DNA of 64,000 bases from Syngnathus acus (GCF_901709675.1 NC_051092.1:17041628-17105627), one strand, 5' to 3'. Shown: positions 11,219-23,246, counted from the first letter of the stretch. Notes: generated by a model from the letters alone, not told the origin. Made by a program: numbers and translations.

Positions 11219-12150
11219 CAGTGTTCCCTCTAATTTTTCAAGTGTCTCTGCAAACACACAAGCTCCCTGTGCACACTGTGGACCACTGTGTGCAACACCA
11301 GATTAATTTATTTAATTAATTTAATTAATATATTGGCAATGAGAACTTTAAATTCCTCGGGGTCGGATTTTGTTTTGTGTGACAGCTCATTCGTTTTATG
11401 TCGGTCTTTTGCGCTCTCTCGTAATAATGTACCGATCCCCTGTCCCATCTTGAGTCCTTGTTCAATTCCAACAGCTTTCAAATGACATTTCTGCTGAATG
11501 TGACGCTTGAGGTAGTCCAACTTCCATTCCTTCCATATTTTACTCTCCGTAAACTCGTCCGCCACTTTGGCTTCACTGCATGTTGTGCAGAGGAGACCTT
11601 TCTCATTCGAAAAAGAAAATCTCACCCAGTTTCACCGTTTCCTCTTGTACTTGCACACACTCCGACAGCCATTCAATCTTAAAAGAACTGCCACATCTCT
11701 TATAAATTCTGGCTTGGCGAGTGGATGTGTCGCTGCTCATTCGTTTTGCCATGATTAGCTAATTTAGCATTTGCATTGCTTGACTCCGCCACACTGTTGT
11801 TCGCTAGCTAACCTGCACGGCACGGATGGGCAGGACACATGTTCAGGCATTGTCGAGCCTATGATTGGCTATGTAGCGTACGTGAACCATATCATATCAT
11901 TGGCTGGAGACCTGTCAATTACTGATTTACACTACAAAAAGCCACAGAAAGAAAATCATTCGTGCACTTAATTAGATTAGATTACGTCTAACATTAGATA
12001 TTAATCAGTCAGTTTATGCAAAATTTTATTTTGCGTGCAGCATGGAGTTTCTTGTGCGCAGAGACTGTGCGACCAGTGCGCAATTGCACAGCTGCGCAAT
12101 TGCGTGACCAGTGCGCAATTGCGCAGCTGCGCAGCTTAGAGGGAACACTG
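11219..12150 (-). mobile_element. hAT transposon, internally deleted
   Basis: It has 15-bp perfect inverted ends (CAGTGTTCCCTCTAA / TTAGAGGGAACACTG) and an exact 8-bp target duplication, GGCAGTAC, at 11211-11218 and 12151-12158. A minus-strand frame at 11308-11625 (105 aa) keeps CTTCSEAKVADEFTES and a His-containing stretch, like the N-terminal zinc-finger region of hAT transposases. No catalytic domain remains, so it is non-autonomous. AT-poor repeats of GCGCAATTGCGC type lie near the right end. Confidence 0.85.
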
Positions 12151-12158
12151 GGCAGTAC

Positions 12159-12246
12159 CCAAAGCTGCAGTAAAAAGATTAGAGTGACAGAGTTTGTCTA
12201 CCAACTCACTGACAATAGCTTCATCATTAGCAACAGTTATTCTTTG
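12159..12246 (-). pseudogene. Piece of the transposon-like minus-strand gene
   Basis: The minus strand reads ITVANDEAIVSELVDKL. It lies between the hAT and the Tc1 insertions and joins the pieces on each side once both inserts are removed. Confidence 0.45.
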
Positions 12247-12248
12247 TA

Positions 12249-13831
12249 CAAACCGGGTTCGGTTGAAGTTGGAAAATTGTGTAAAATGTAAATAAAAACA
12301 AAATACAATGATTTGAAAATCCTTTTCAATCTATATTCAATTGAATGCACTACAAAGCCAATATTTAATGCTCATACTCACAAACTTTATTTTATTTTTC
12401 AAATAATAATTAACTTAGAATTTCATGGCTGCAACACGTGCAGTAGAAGTAGGGAAAGGGCATGTTTACCACTTCGTTACATCACCTTTCCTTTTAATAA
12501 CACTCAATAAACGTTTCTGAAGAGAGGAGACTAATTCTCTTAGCTTCTCATGTGGAATTCTTTCCCATTCTTGCTTGATGAACCGCTTCACTTGTTCAAC
12601 AGTTCGGGGTCTTCCCTGTCATATTTTACGCTTCATAATACACCACACATTTTCAATGGGAGACAGGTCTGGACTGCAAGCGGGCCAGGGGAGAATCTGG
12701 ACTCTTTTACTTCGAAGCCAAGCTGTTGTAACACGTGCAGAATGTGGCTTGGCATTATCTTGCTGAAATAAGCAGCGGCGTCCATGAAAAAGACGTCGCT
12801 CGGATGGGAGCATATGTTGCTCCAAAATCTGTATGTACTTTTCAGCATTTATGTTGCCTTCACAGAAATCTAAGTCACCCATGCCATGGGAACTAATGCA
12901 CCCCCATACCATCGCAGATGCTGGCTTTTGAACTTTGCGTTAACAGTCCGGATGTTCCGCTTCCTCTTTGGTCCCGAGGACACGACGTCCAGTGGTTCCA
13001 AAAACAATTTGAAAAGTGGATTCATCAGCCCACAGAACAATTTTCCATTGTGCATCAGTCCATTTTACATGAGCTCGGGCCCAGAGAACCCGACGGCATG
13101 TCTGGATGTTGTTCATAAACGGCTTTTGCTTTGCATGGTGGAGTTTTAACCTGCACTTACTGATGTAGTGACGAACTGTATTTACTGACAGTGGTTTTCT
13201 GAAGTTTTCCTGAGCCCATTTGGTGATATCCTTTACGCACTCATGTCGGTTTTTAAGGCAGTGCCGTCTGAGGGATCGAATGTCACGGTCATTCAGTCTT
13301 GGTTTCCGGCCGTGGCGCTTACGTGCAGTGATTTCACCAGATTCTCTGAACCTTTTGATGACATTATGGACCGTAGATGTTGAAATCCCTAAATTCCTTG
13401 CAATTTGCAAAATTCTTCAACTATTTTCTCACGCAGTTGTGGACAAAGTGGTGAACCTGGCCCCATCCTTGCTTGTGAATGACTGAGCATGTTTTGGGAG
13501 GCTCCTTTTATACCCAATCATTGGTACCCACCTGTTCCCAATTAGCCTGATCACATGTGGGATGTTCCAAATAGGTGTTTGATGAGCTTTTCTCAGCTTT
13601 CTCAGTATTTGTTGCCACCTTTCCCAACTTCTACTGGACGTGTTGCAGCCATGAAATTCTAAGTTAATTATTAGTTGACAAAAAACAATTAAGTTTATCA
13701 GTTTGAACATTAAATATGTTGTCTTTTTAGTGTATTCAATTGAATATGGGTTGAGAAGGATTTTCAAATCGTTGTATTTTGTTTTTATTTACATTTTACA
13801 CAATTTCCCAACTTCAACTGAATCCGGTTTG
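12249..13831 (-). mobile_element. Tc1-family transposon
   Basis: The inverted ends (CAAACCGG then TTGAAGTTGG, continuing for dozens of bases) are flanked by TA at 12247-12248 and 13832-13833. Length is 1583 bp, normal for Tc1. It carries a broken transposase on the minus strand. The insertion lies in the transposon-like gene. Confidence 0.9.
12619..13410 (-). pseudogene. Tc1-like transposase, frameshifted
   Basis: From 13410 on the minus strand come a helix-turn-helix region (ARNLGISTSTVHNVIKRF), a GRPR-like stretch (KRHGRKPRL), and the first catalytic Asp in VLWADESTFQ. The second frame (12912 to 12619) has MVWGCISSHGMG, the second Asp in FQQDNAKPH, and the catalytic Glu in SPIENVW. The DD34E triad is therefore visible but split by a frameshift near 12930. 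The protein would cut and paste the element at TA sites. Residues after about 12620 are missing because of a stop, and residues before 13410 are partly in another frame. Confidence 0.9.
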
Positions 13832-13833
13832 TA

Positions 13834-14017
13834 AAAATATCACTCACTAATTTTGGAATATACTCAGTGGATGATCTGTACATAAACTGAAGCTGTTCCA
13901 CAAAGTCATCAACAGATCTGCCAGAGACATTGTAGATGCTTTCCTATTTTTACAAGAGAGAACCAAAATGTTTTACTATTTCACCTGAAGTATCCCTTCT
14001 ACAACCCAAATCTAAGG
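13834..14017 (-). pseudogene. Piece of the transposon-like minus-strand gene
   Basis: The minus strand reads SVDDFVEQLQFMYRSSTEY and DTSGEIVKHF with stops between. It is the most upstream piece I can assign, and a pogo-like element cuts it at TA 14018-14019. Confidence 0.4.
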
Positions 14018-14019
14018 TA

Positions 14020-14470
14020 CTGTATTGGCCCGAATATAAGGCGACCCTGATTATAAGACGACCCCCTCTTTTTCAACAGTCAAATTTGAAAAAAGACTTA
14101 TTGAACACCAAATTTAATTTTTATACAGAAAATAATTACAGTACATCTGAAACAAATGATCCTGTTGAGCTCTTGAAAGCGGCCGCTCTGAGGGCCATGG
14201 AAAGCTTTTCTCTGATTGTGAGCATTTTTTAGGCAATCTTTTTGAGCTCTCCATCTCCGTACATCACACTCTGTGACACCATACTTCACAGCCGCTTTGC
14301 AATTGTTTGAAGACTCTGCCTCATTTATCACCATCATCTTGAAGTTTGCATCATAGCTTCTCCTCAGCAGCCTGTTAACCTGGCCGGTCTTCGACACACT
14401 TTTCTCTAGATTGTTGCTACGTTTCTGTTGGGGAGCCTGAGGACTGGGTGGTTGGCTCGGAAGGTTATGC
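14020..14470 (-). mobile_element. pogo-like transposon remnant with DNA-binding domain
   Basis: The left end, CTGTATTGGCCCGAATATAA followed by GGCGACCC, sits after TA at 14018-14019. The minus-strand frame 14098-14397 (99 aa) reads RRSYDANFKMMVINEAESS and KAAVKYGVTECDVRRW, the pattern of the N-terminal helix-turn-helix of pogo/CENP-B-type transposases. The catalytic domain is absent and no right inverted end was found, so the right limit is approximate. Confidence 0.65.
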
Positions 14471-14671
14471 TAAATTGTCTGTCTGTAACGTTGTGTTTCT
14501 TTAGATGAACAAAACGGCTTTGAAAAGAGACCTTACTACGAAAAAAGGTTCTCCAGCCTTATGGCAGGGGGTGCTAGTGATCCCGGGATGCTTCATGCGC
14601 TTACCTGTAGAATAAGAGATCTCCAGTTCAAATTTAAATTTACAGTGAACAACTGAGGAGCAGTTGTCCAT

Positions 14672-14893
14672 TTGTTTCGTTTTACATTCATTTTTTTTTC
14701 CGTTTTTACATTTCGTTTTACAATGGAGGATTACATATCCAAACGATTCTCAACGATGGATTTTCGGTCGAAGCAGGAGGTCATCAGTAAAGGAAGAGCA
14801 ACTCCGGAGTTAAAAGGTTTGATTCGAACAACGGGACTTAGGAGCATGACTTTTCAAACGGAGTGGTGCGCACGATCGAAAACAAGTTTTTGA
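14672..14893 (+). pseudogene. hAT/ZMYM-type transposase N-terminal scrap
   Basis: The frame contains DFRSKQEVISKGRATPELK followed by FQTEWCARSKTSF. The KGRxTPEL...FQ..W pattern is seen at the start of hAT-derived ZMYM1-like proteins. Only this N-terminal piece is present, ending at a stop. The first 17 codons (FTFIFF region) look non-coding, so the likely start is the Met at 14723. Confidence 0.45.
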
Positions 14894-14991
14894 TTCCATG
14901 TGCTTTATTGAGTGTTTTTATGTGTGAAGACTGCTGATATGATATTTAATTAAAATAGTTCAAATGAAATAATGAATAAGCCACACTAGAG

Positions 14992-15070
14992 CAGCGTTCC
15001 CCAACCTTTTTTGTGACACGGTTAGGTGCCGGACAAATTTTACCGGGGGGGGTGACGTCAATGCCTCCCC
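14992..15070 (+). mobile_element. hAT-type left terminus (fragment)
   Basis: CAGCGTTCCCCAACCTTTTT after CACTAGAG (14984-14991) looks like a non-autonomous hAT left end at a CTAG-centred target. No matching right end (GGTTGGGGAACGCTG) was found downstream, so it is truncated. Confidence 0.5.
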
Positions 15071-15329
15071 AGTCATGAACCTTACCGCACGTCACTGGTG
15101 TGGGGTGTGTGTGGTTCTGCAACAGACAGAAATACAGCACGTAAGTTAACGCTCAACTTCTGACGTCACACAACACGACGGCACACATTACGTAACTGAC
15201 TGGACGTCACGTTTCCAGTATACTAAATAACCATAAATGAAATACTCTCAGCAACACACTAAACATAAGTCATCGAGACAACATCGAGACATGGTGCTGT
15301 GTAACAGCTACTCGTACGATGCGAGGAAA

Positions 15330-15600
15330 ACTTAAACCATCTGTGTCACTCCAATTCATTAAATCCATCGATCGTCCTTTGTCAACAATGGGTGCGCGCC
15401 GCTGACGGCGCTTGCACTTCAAAATATTCCACAGACCCATATAACAATATATAAATTATATATCAAATAACTACTATATAAGCAATAATATTATCAAACC
15501 ATCTGTGTCACTCTAAATCATGAAATCCATCGATCAAATTCCTCGTCCTTTGTCAACAACGCCGCGCGTGCGCCCTGACGTCAGCCTCGTCGTTATTCCA
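15330..15600. repeat. Imperfect duplication of about 160 bp
   Basis: AAACCATCTGTGTCACTC with ATCCATCGATC and CCTTTGTCAACA occurs near 15335 and again near 15498. Related sequence recurs near 16175 and in each tandem unit. It has no coding sense. Confidence 0.6.
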
Positions 15601-15799
15601 CAGATCTACTATATAACTATATTGTCGCGTTAACAAAGTACAAGGAAAGACGTGGGTTTGGTAAACGTCTCTTTATTTAACAAAACAAGAGTTCAACGAG
15701 CCAACAACTACTGAACTGTAACAATAAAACCATATACAAGTTGTAAACGAAATAAAATATATCAAATAACTATAACATAAATAGTTCACCGCAACACCG

Positions 15800-16165
15800 C
15801 CCCAAGCACCGGCGTTGACTTCCAGGCGTGTGGCGGCGTGGACTTCCATCCCCGGAGGTGGCACTTCCAGCCACGGCGGTGGAAGAGAGCTCCATAGAAT
15901 AGGACCGGGCGTGCGTAAAAGCCATGTCCGAGCCCCATCCACTGTCCCCGGACAGCCACCCGGCCGAGCACCGGCCCCCGACTTCCATCCACGGAGGTGA
16001 AAGAGAGCTCCGTAGAGTAGGACCGGGCGTGCGTAAAAGCCATGTCCGAGCCCCATCCACCGTCCTCGGACAGCCACCCGGCCGAGCGCCGGCCCCAGAC
16101 TTCCATCCATGGAAGTGAAAGCGAGCTCCGTAGAGTAGGACCGGGCGTGCGTAAAAGCCATAATA
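15800..16165. repeat. 118-bp GC-rich minisatellite, about three copies
   Basis: The unit from GAGAGCTCC(G/A)TAGA through GACCGGGCGTGCGTAAAAGC and CATGTCCGAGCCCCATCCAC repeats at about 15880, 16000 and 16118. The period of 118 is not a multiple of three, so the same repeat is open in several frames on the minus strand. Those frames are not genes. The right part of the array is copied in each 1.42-kb tandem unit. Confidence 0.85.
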
Positions 16166-19100
16166 GTTTTTCAAACCTTCTGTGTCACTCCAAATCATCA
16201 AATCCTTCAAACTCTTCGTTCTCCGTGTCACTTACAAACAAAGCCGCTAATGATGCCGGTAGTACGTGGGGCCCTTCGTCATCTTCGTCATCCCGTGATC
16301 GAACCTTTGTCCTTTATGTAAACAACCGCCGCGCCGTGCTGCTGACGTCACTTGAAATTCAAATTACAGAAATCCCTTGCTACATCGAGATCCCTTGCTA
16401 CATCGCGGTTCGTTTATCGCGGTTTCACTTTATTTATTTTATTTTTTTTTTGAAAATTTTTGAAAAAATTCACATATAAGTCGCTCCTCAGTATAAGTCG
16501 CCCCCCACCCAAACTATGAAAAAAACCGCGACTTATAGTCCGAAAATTACGGTACAATATCCGCACAAGACGTTTATGAACCTATATTGTAGTTTTATAC
16601 ACTTGATTGTTTTTTTAAACACTTTTCGTATTTTTGAACACTTTTGTAAATTTTTTAGTCAAACTGACTTGCAGAAACATTCTTATTTATTTGAATAAAT
16701 AAATAAGAAAATAAACATGAGTAAATATATTGTTACAATATCCACAAGATTTTTATGAACCTTTTTTGAAGTGTAAACGTGTCTGCTCTTGCGTGCTGGC
16801 CGACTGACTCATCCCCGCGGCCCAGCGCGAGTGCATCCGCACAAGACTTTTATAATTTTATTTTATACACTCTATTGTACTTTTAAATTCGTTATTGTAT
16901 TGTAAACACATTTTGAAACATTTTAAAGTGTCACAGCTTCTCTCTGCTCTTGTGTGCTGGCCGACTGACGCGCCCCCGCGGCCCAGCGCGAACGCATCCG
17001 TACAAAACTTTTATAATTTTAATTTTATGCACTCTATTGTACTTTTAAATACAGTCAAACCTCGGTTTTCGAACGTCCCGGTTCTCGAACAAATCGTAAT
17101 TCGAACGAAAAATTCGAGATTTCTTTGCTTCGGTTGTCCAACAAAATTCGGAGGTTGAACCTCGCAAGATGAGCCGAAAGGACCCGAGAAAACCCGACCG
17201 CGCAGCCCGGATGCCGACTGACTCCGTTTGTTATTGTATTTTCGTTACTTTGAGGATTGTATTAACCCCTAATCATGCCTCCAAAGAAAGCAAGTGGGAG
17301 CAGTAAAGCCATCCTAAAACACAAAGACGCTCTTAAAGCAATGCGACATGTCCGAGCCCCATCCACTGTCCCCGGACAGCCACCCGGCCGAGCACCGGCC
17401 CCCGACTTCCATCCACGGAGGTGAAAGAGAGCTCCGTAGAGTAGGACCGGGCGTGCGTAAAAGCCATGTCCGAGCCCCATCCACCGTCCTCGGACAGCCA
17501 CCCGGCCGAGCGCCGGCCCCAGACTTCCATCCATGGAAGTGAAAGCGAGCTCCGTAGAGTAGGACCGGGCGTGCGTAAAAGCCATAATAGTTTTTCAAAC
17601 CTTCTGTGTCACTCCAAATCATCAAATCCTTCAAACTCTTCGTTCTCCGTGTCACTTACAAACAAAGCCGCTAATGATGCCGGTAGTACGTGGGGCCCTT
17701 CGTCATCTTCGTCATCCCGTGATCGAACCTTTGTCCTTTATGTAAACAACCGCCGCGCCGTGCTGCTGACGTCACTTGAAATTCAAATTACAGAAATCCC
17801 TTGCTACATCGAGATCCCTTGCTACATCGCGGTTCGTTTATCGCGGTTTCACTTTATTTATTTTATTTTTTTTTTGAAAATTTTTGAAAAAATTCACATA
17901 TAAGTCGCTCCTCAGTATAAGTCGCCCCCCACCCAAACTATGAAAAAAACCGCGACTTATAGTCCGAAAATTACGGTACAATATCCGCACAAGACGTTTA
18001 TGAACCTATATTGTAGTTTTATACACTTGATTGTTTTTTTAAACACTTTTCGTATTTTTGAACACTTTTGTAAATTTTTTAGTCAAACTGACTTGCAGAA
18101 ACATTCTTATTTATTTGAATAAATAAATAAGAAAATAAACATGAGTAAATATATTGTTACAATATCCACAAGATTTTTATGAACCTTTTTTGAAGTGTAA
18201 ACGTGTCTGCTCTTGCGTGCTGGCCGACTGACTCATCCCCGCGGCCCAGCGCGAGTGCATCCGCACAAGACTTTTATAATTTTATTTTTATACACTCTAT
18301 TGTACTTTTAAATTCGTTATTGTATTGTAAACACATTTTGAAACATTTTAAAGTGTCACAGCTTCTCTCTGCTCTTGTGTGCTGGCCGACTGACGCGCCC
18401 CCGCGGCCCAGCGCGAACGCATCCGTACAAAACTTTTATAATTTTAATTTTATGCACTCTATTGTACTTTTAAATACAGTCAAACCTCGGTTTTCGAACG
18501 TCCCGGTTCTCGAACAAATCGTAATTCGAACGAAAAATTCGAGATTTCTTTGCTTCGGTTGTCCAACAAAATTCGGAGGTTGAACCTCGCAAGATGAGCC
18601 GAAAGGACCCGAGAAAACCCGACCGCGCAGCCCGGATGCCGACTGACTCCGTTTGTTATTGTATTTTCGTTACTTTGAGGATTGTATTAACCCCTAATCA
18701 TGCCTCCAAAGAAAGCAAGTGGGAGCAGTAAAGCCATCCTAAAACACAAAGACGCTCTTAAAGCAATGCGACATGTCCGAGCCCCATCCACTGTCCCCGG
18801 ACAGCCACCCGGCCGAGCACCGGCCCCCGACTTCCATCCACGGAGGTGAAAGAGAGCTCCGTAGAGTAGGACCGGGCGTGCGTAAAAGCCATGTCCGAGC
18901 CCCATCCACCGTCCTCGGACAGCCACCCGGCCGAGCGCCGGCCCCAGACTTCCATCCATGGAAGTGAAAGCGAGCTCCGTAGAGTAGGACCGGGCGTGCG
19001 TAAAAGCCATAATAGTTTTTCAAACCTTCTGTGTCACTCCAAATCATCAAATCCTTCAAACTCTTCGTTCTCCGTGTCACTTACAAACAAAGCCGCTAAT

Positions 19101-20198
19101 GATGCCGGTAGTACGTGGGGCCCTTCGTCATCTTCGTCATCCCGTGATCGAACCTTTGTCCTTTATGTAAACAACCGCCGCGCCGTGCTGCTGACGTCAC
19201 TTGAAATTCAAATTACAGAAATCCCTTGCTACATCGAGATCCCTTGCCACATCGCGGTTCGTTTATCGCGGTTTCACTTTATTTATTTTATTTTTTTTTT
19301 GAAAATTTTTGAAAAAATTCACATATAAGTCGCTCCTCAGTATAAGTCGCCCCCCACCCAAACTATGAAAAAAACCGCGACTTATAGTCCGAAAATTACG
19401 GTACAATATCCGCACAAGACGTTTATGAACCTATATTGTAGTTTTATACACTTGATTGTTTTTTTAAACACTTTTCGTATTTTTGAACACTTTTGTAAAT
19501 TTTTTAGTCAAACTGACTTGCAGAAACATTCTTATTTATTTGAATAAATAAATAAGAAAATAAACATGAGTAAATATATTGTTACAATATCCACAAGATT
19601 TTTATGAACCTTTTTTGAAGTGTAAACGTGTCTGCTCTTGCGTGCTGGCCGACTGACTCATCCCCGCGGCCCAGCGCGAGTGCATCCGCACAAGACTTTT
19701 ATAATTTTATTTTTATACACTCTATTGTACTTTTAAATTCGTTATTGTATTGTAAACACATTTTGAAACATTTTAAAGTGTCACAGCTTCTCTCTGCTCT
19801 TGTGTGCTGGCCGACTGACGCGCCCCCGCGGCCCAGCGCGAACGCATCCGTACAAAACTTTTATAATTTTAATTTTATGCACTCTATTGTACTTTTAAAT
19901 ACAGTCAAACCTCGGTTTTCGAACGTCCCGGTTCTCGAACAAATCGTAATTCGAACGAAAAATTCGAGATTTCTTTGCTTCGGTTGTCCAACAAAATTCG
20001 GAGGTTGAACCTCGCAAGATGAGCCGAAAGGACCCGAGAAAACCCGACCGCGCAGCCCGGATGCCGACTGACTCCGTTTGTTATTGTATTTTCGTTACTT
20101 TGAGGATTGTATTAACCCCTAATCATGCCTCCAAAGAAAGCAAGTGGGAGCAGTAAAGCCATCCTAAAACACAAAGACGCTCTTAAAGCAATGCGACA
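15925..20198. repeat. Three tandem copies of a 1.42-kb unit
   Basis: The units are 15925-17348, 17349-18773 and 18774-20198 (1424, 1425 and 1425 bp). Each holds the end of the 118-bp minisatellite, a pogo-like end (AGTATAAGTCGCCCCCC and GCGACTTATAGTCCG), an about 130-150-bp minisatellite with CTGGCCGACTGAC, and the left end of a Tigger-like element up to the codons for KAMR. The copies differ by very few bases, for example one T in a T-run near 16863/18286 and TACATC versus CACATC in unit 3. Both internal joins show the same fusion of Tigger sequence to minisatellite, with a shared CA at the breakpoint. Confidence 0.9.
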
Positions 20199-20428
20199 GT
20201 GAGCGCCCGGCGCGCTGCGGTTGCGCAATTGGATTGACTCTACGTTATTCTATTTTAAACACTTTTTAAAACATTTTAAAGTGTCACGGCTCCTCTCTGC
20301 TCTTGCGTGCTGGCCGACTGACGTGGCCCAGCGCGAGCGCATCCGCACAAGGCTTTTATAATTGTATTTTTAAACATTTTATTGTATTTTTAAACATTTA
20401 AACATTTTAAAGTGTAAATGTGTCACGG
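20199..20428. repeat. Tigger-like sequence and CTGGCCGACTGAC minisatellite outside the array
   Basis: After the last unit the Tigger-like sequence continues (GTGAGCGCCCGGCGCGCTGC, as at 1486-1506). It is followed by a further copy of the GTGTCACGGCTCCTCTCTGC / CTGGCCGACTGAC minisatellite, which resumes at 20802 after the SINE and runs to about 20880. Confidence 0.65.
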
Positions 20429-20801
20429 CGGGCGGCTCGGTGGCACACTGCTTAGCACGCCCGCCTCACAGTTAGGAGGGTGCCGGTTCGATTCCACCTC
20501 TGACCCTCCCAGTGTGGAGTTCGCATGTTCTCCCCGTTCCCGCGTGGGTTTTCTCCGGGCACTCCGGTTTCCTCCCACATCCCAAAAACATGCTTGGTCA
20601 GCCAATTGAGCACACCAAATTGCCCCAGGTGTGAGTGCGAGTGCGGATGGTTGTTCGTTTCTGTGTGCCCTGCGATTGGCTGGTAACCGGTTCAGGGTGT
20701 CCCCCACCTACTGCCCGATGACTGCTGGGATAGGCTCCAACATGCCCGCGACCCCCGTGGGGACAAAGCGGTCCAGAAAATGGATGGATGGATGGATGTG
20801 G
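20429..20801 (+). mobile_element. tRNA-derived SINE with GATG tail
   Basis: The head carries a polymerase III B box (GGTTCGATTCC at 20485-20495) and an A-box-like TGGCACACTGCTTAGC. The body has GTGGAGTTCGCATGTTCTCC and TTTTCTCCGGGCACTCCGG, and the tail is GGATGGATGGATGGATG. A 7-bp direct repeat, GTCACGG, flanks it at 20422-20428 and 20802-20808. The tail matches that of the Rex3-like LINE, which is the probable source of its reverse transcriptase. It is not translated. Confidence 0.85.
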
Positions 20802-21090
20802 GTCACGGCTCTGCTCCGCTCTTGCGGTGCTGACCGGCTGATGCATCCCGGCAGCCCAGCGCAAGGGCATCCACACATTGCTCAGAGGCACGCCTTGCGC
20901 TTAGTGCTCATTGTCGGCTACTGTCCCAAATCCTGAAGGGCAGTGCCTTTTTCCTACGTGTGCGGTTATGCTCACTGCCGCTGTTCCGACTGTTTCTGCA
21001 CGGCAGTCATTTTTCCTTCGTGAGCAGATGTGTCATGCCCTCCGCGCTAAACCTCTGAGGTGCGCGTCGCCAATACGGAACTGCTAATAC

Positions 21091-22560
21091 TAATTTCTAC
21101 ATTTTTCAACCGATTCAACCCATTCCAACTTTCAACTGTTCATCTTTTGCCTACCTATTCCACAACTTCCCACTTACCAAAAATTCCAAATTTGAAATTC
21201 AACCAAATTCTCCAAAATTTCGTTTTTCTACTCTAATTTCTACATTTTTCAACCGATTCAACCCATTCCAACTTTCAGCTGTTCATCTTTTGCCTACCTA
21301 TTCCACAACTTCCCACTTACCAAAAATTCCAAATTTGAAATTCAACCAAATTCTCCAAAATTTCGTTTTTCTTCTCTAATTTCTACATTTTTCAACCGAT
21401 TCAACCCATTCCAACTTTCAACTGTTCATCTTTTGCCTACCTATTCCACAACTTCCCACTTACCAAAAATTCCAAATTTGAAATTCAACCAAATTCTCCA
21501 AAATTTCGTTTTTCTACTCTAATTTCTACATTTTTCAACCGATTCAACCCATTCCAACTTTCAACTGTTCATCTTTTGCCTACCTATTCCACAACTTCCC
21601 ACTTACCAAAAATTCCAAATTTGAAATTCAACCAAATTCTCCAAAATTTCGTTTTTCTACTCTAATTTCTACATTTTTCAACCGATTCAACCCATTCCAA
21701 CTTTCAACTGTTCATCTTTTGCCTACCTATTCCACAACCTCCCACTTACCAAAAATTCCAAATTTGCAATTCAACCAAATTCTACAAAATTTCGTTTTTC
21801 TACTCTAATTTCTATATTTTTCAACCGATTCAACCCATTCCAACTTTCAGCTGTTCATCTTTTGCCTACCTATTCCACAACTTCCCACTTACCAAAAATT
21901 CCAAATTTGAAATTCAACCAAATTCTCCAAAATTTCGTTTTTCTTCTCTAATTTCTACATTTTTCAACCGATTCTACCCATTCCAATTTTCAACTGTTCA
22001 TCTTTTGCCTACCTATTCCAAAACTTCCCACTTACCAAAAATTCCAAATTTGAAATTCAACCAAATTCTGCAAAATTTCGTTTTTCTACTCTAATTTCTA
22101 CATTTTTCAACCGATTCAACCCATTCCAACTTTCAACTGTTCATCTTTTGCCTACCTATTCCACAATTTCCCACTTACCAAAAATTCCAAATTTGAAATT
22201 CAACCAAATTCTCCAAAATTTCGTTTTTCTACTCTTAATTTCTACATTTTCAACCGTTTCAACCCATTCCAACTTTCAACTGTTCATCTTTTGCCTACCT
22301 ATTCCACAACGTCCCACTTACCGAAAATTCCTAATTTGAAATTCAACCAACTTCTCCAACATTTCTTTTTTCTACTCTAATTTCTACATTTTTCAACCGA
22401 TTCAACCCATTCAGACTTTCAACTGTTCGTCTTTTGCCGACCTATTCCACAACTTCCCACTTACCAAAAATGACAAGTTTTCAATTTTGAAATTCACCAC
22501 AAATTCTCCAAATTTTCTACATTTCTCAAGTAATTCAACACGTTTCAACATCATTCGGCA
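21091..22560. repeat. 143-bp satellite array, about ten copies
   Basis: The unit starts TAATTTCTACATTTTTCAAC, runs through CAACTGTTCATCTTTTGCC and TTCCCACTTACCAAAAATTC, and repeats every 143 bp (21091, 21234, 21377, 21520 and on). Copies 1-4 are nearly identical. Copies 9-10 and the sequence to 22620 diverge strongly. Copies 2 and 6 share CAGCTG and CTTCTC variants, hinting at a four-unit higher-order pattern. It is AT-rich and non-coding. Confidence 0.95.
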
Positions 22561-22619
22561 GCATTCCCCAAGAAGTTATTCATAGTCTTCGCCTTCACAC
22601 GCAATTTCTCCAGAAATTG

Positions 22620-23246
22620 CAAATTCTAGTTTTAAATTACCATTGTTCAAGGGAAGAAGATTTACAGCTTGGGCACTGTAATTTTTTTCGAGATTTTATT
22701 TGTTCTAAAGCCCAAGTATCACGGTAATAAATTCAGTTTTAGGTTTTACTCATTTAGTTGCGGTCTATATAAATTGGAACAGCGATGCTTTTGTCTAAAT
22801 TCCTCGTGTTGATACCATCACAGGTCCCTCTTTTCTACTTGTTCTGAGGTGCGGCTCAGAGCAAGCCGTTTTAGTGCGGTCTCTTTAAATGCAAATGAGA
22901 TACTTTAAACCCCACACATCCCAGGCCGCAAGATGTGCGCCTCCCTTTCCGGTCGACATAGTTGTAGTTTTTTTAGTCGAGGTAGCTTTTACTTTTTTTT
23001 TTGCTTTATTTAAACAAGGTAGCGCTTACTTGTGCTGCAAACCTTTTGATTAAAATATATCAATGTCAGAAGACTTGTCCATACAACCATACATGACACA
23101 TAATCCTCACAATATTTATGAATGTCTTGTAAACAAGCACTGCAGTAGAGCTACGAAGTAAGCTAATGCTAGCGCTAGCGAGAATTTAACGAATGCATTT
23201 CACATATTAGTGTTCCCCAAGAATAAAACAGCACCTTCGATGCAAT
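22620..23246. other. Non-repetitive-looking stretch
   Basis: I see no recognised element. The minus strand has TTTATT (AATAAA in reverse) at 23005-23010 next to an A-rich run, which could be the poly(A) site for the candidate exons at 23247-23511. An octamer ATGCAAAT lies near 22889 on the plus strand. Confidence 0.3.

Noticed and set aside
15673-16231. Repeated minus-strand frames with THARSYSTEL and ARPVLLYGA
   Set aside because: They are translations of the 118-bp minisatellite in three frames.
20418-20801. tRNA gene
   Set aside because: The A and B boxes belong to a SINE head with a GATG tail and target duplication. No complete tRNA fold.
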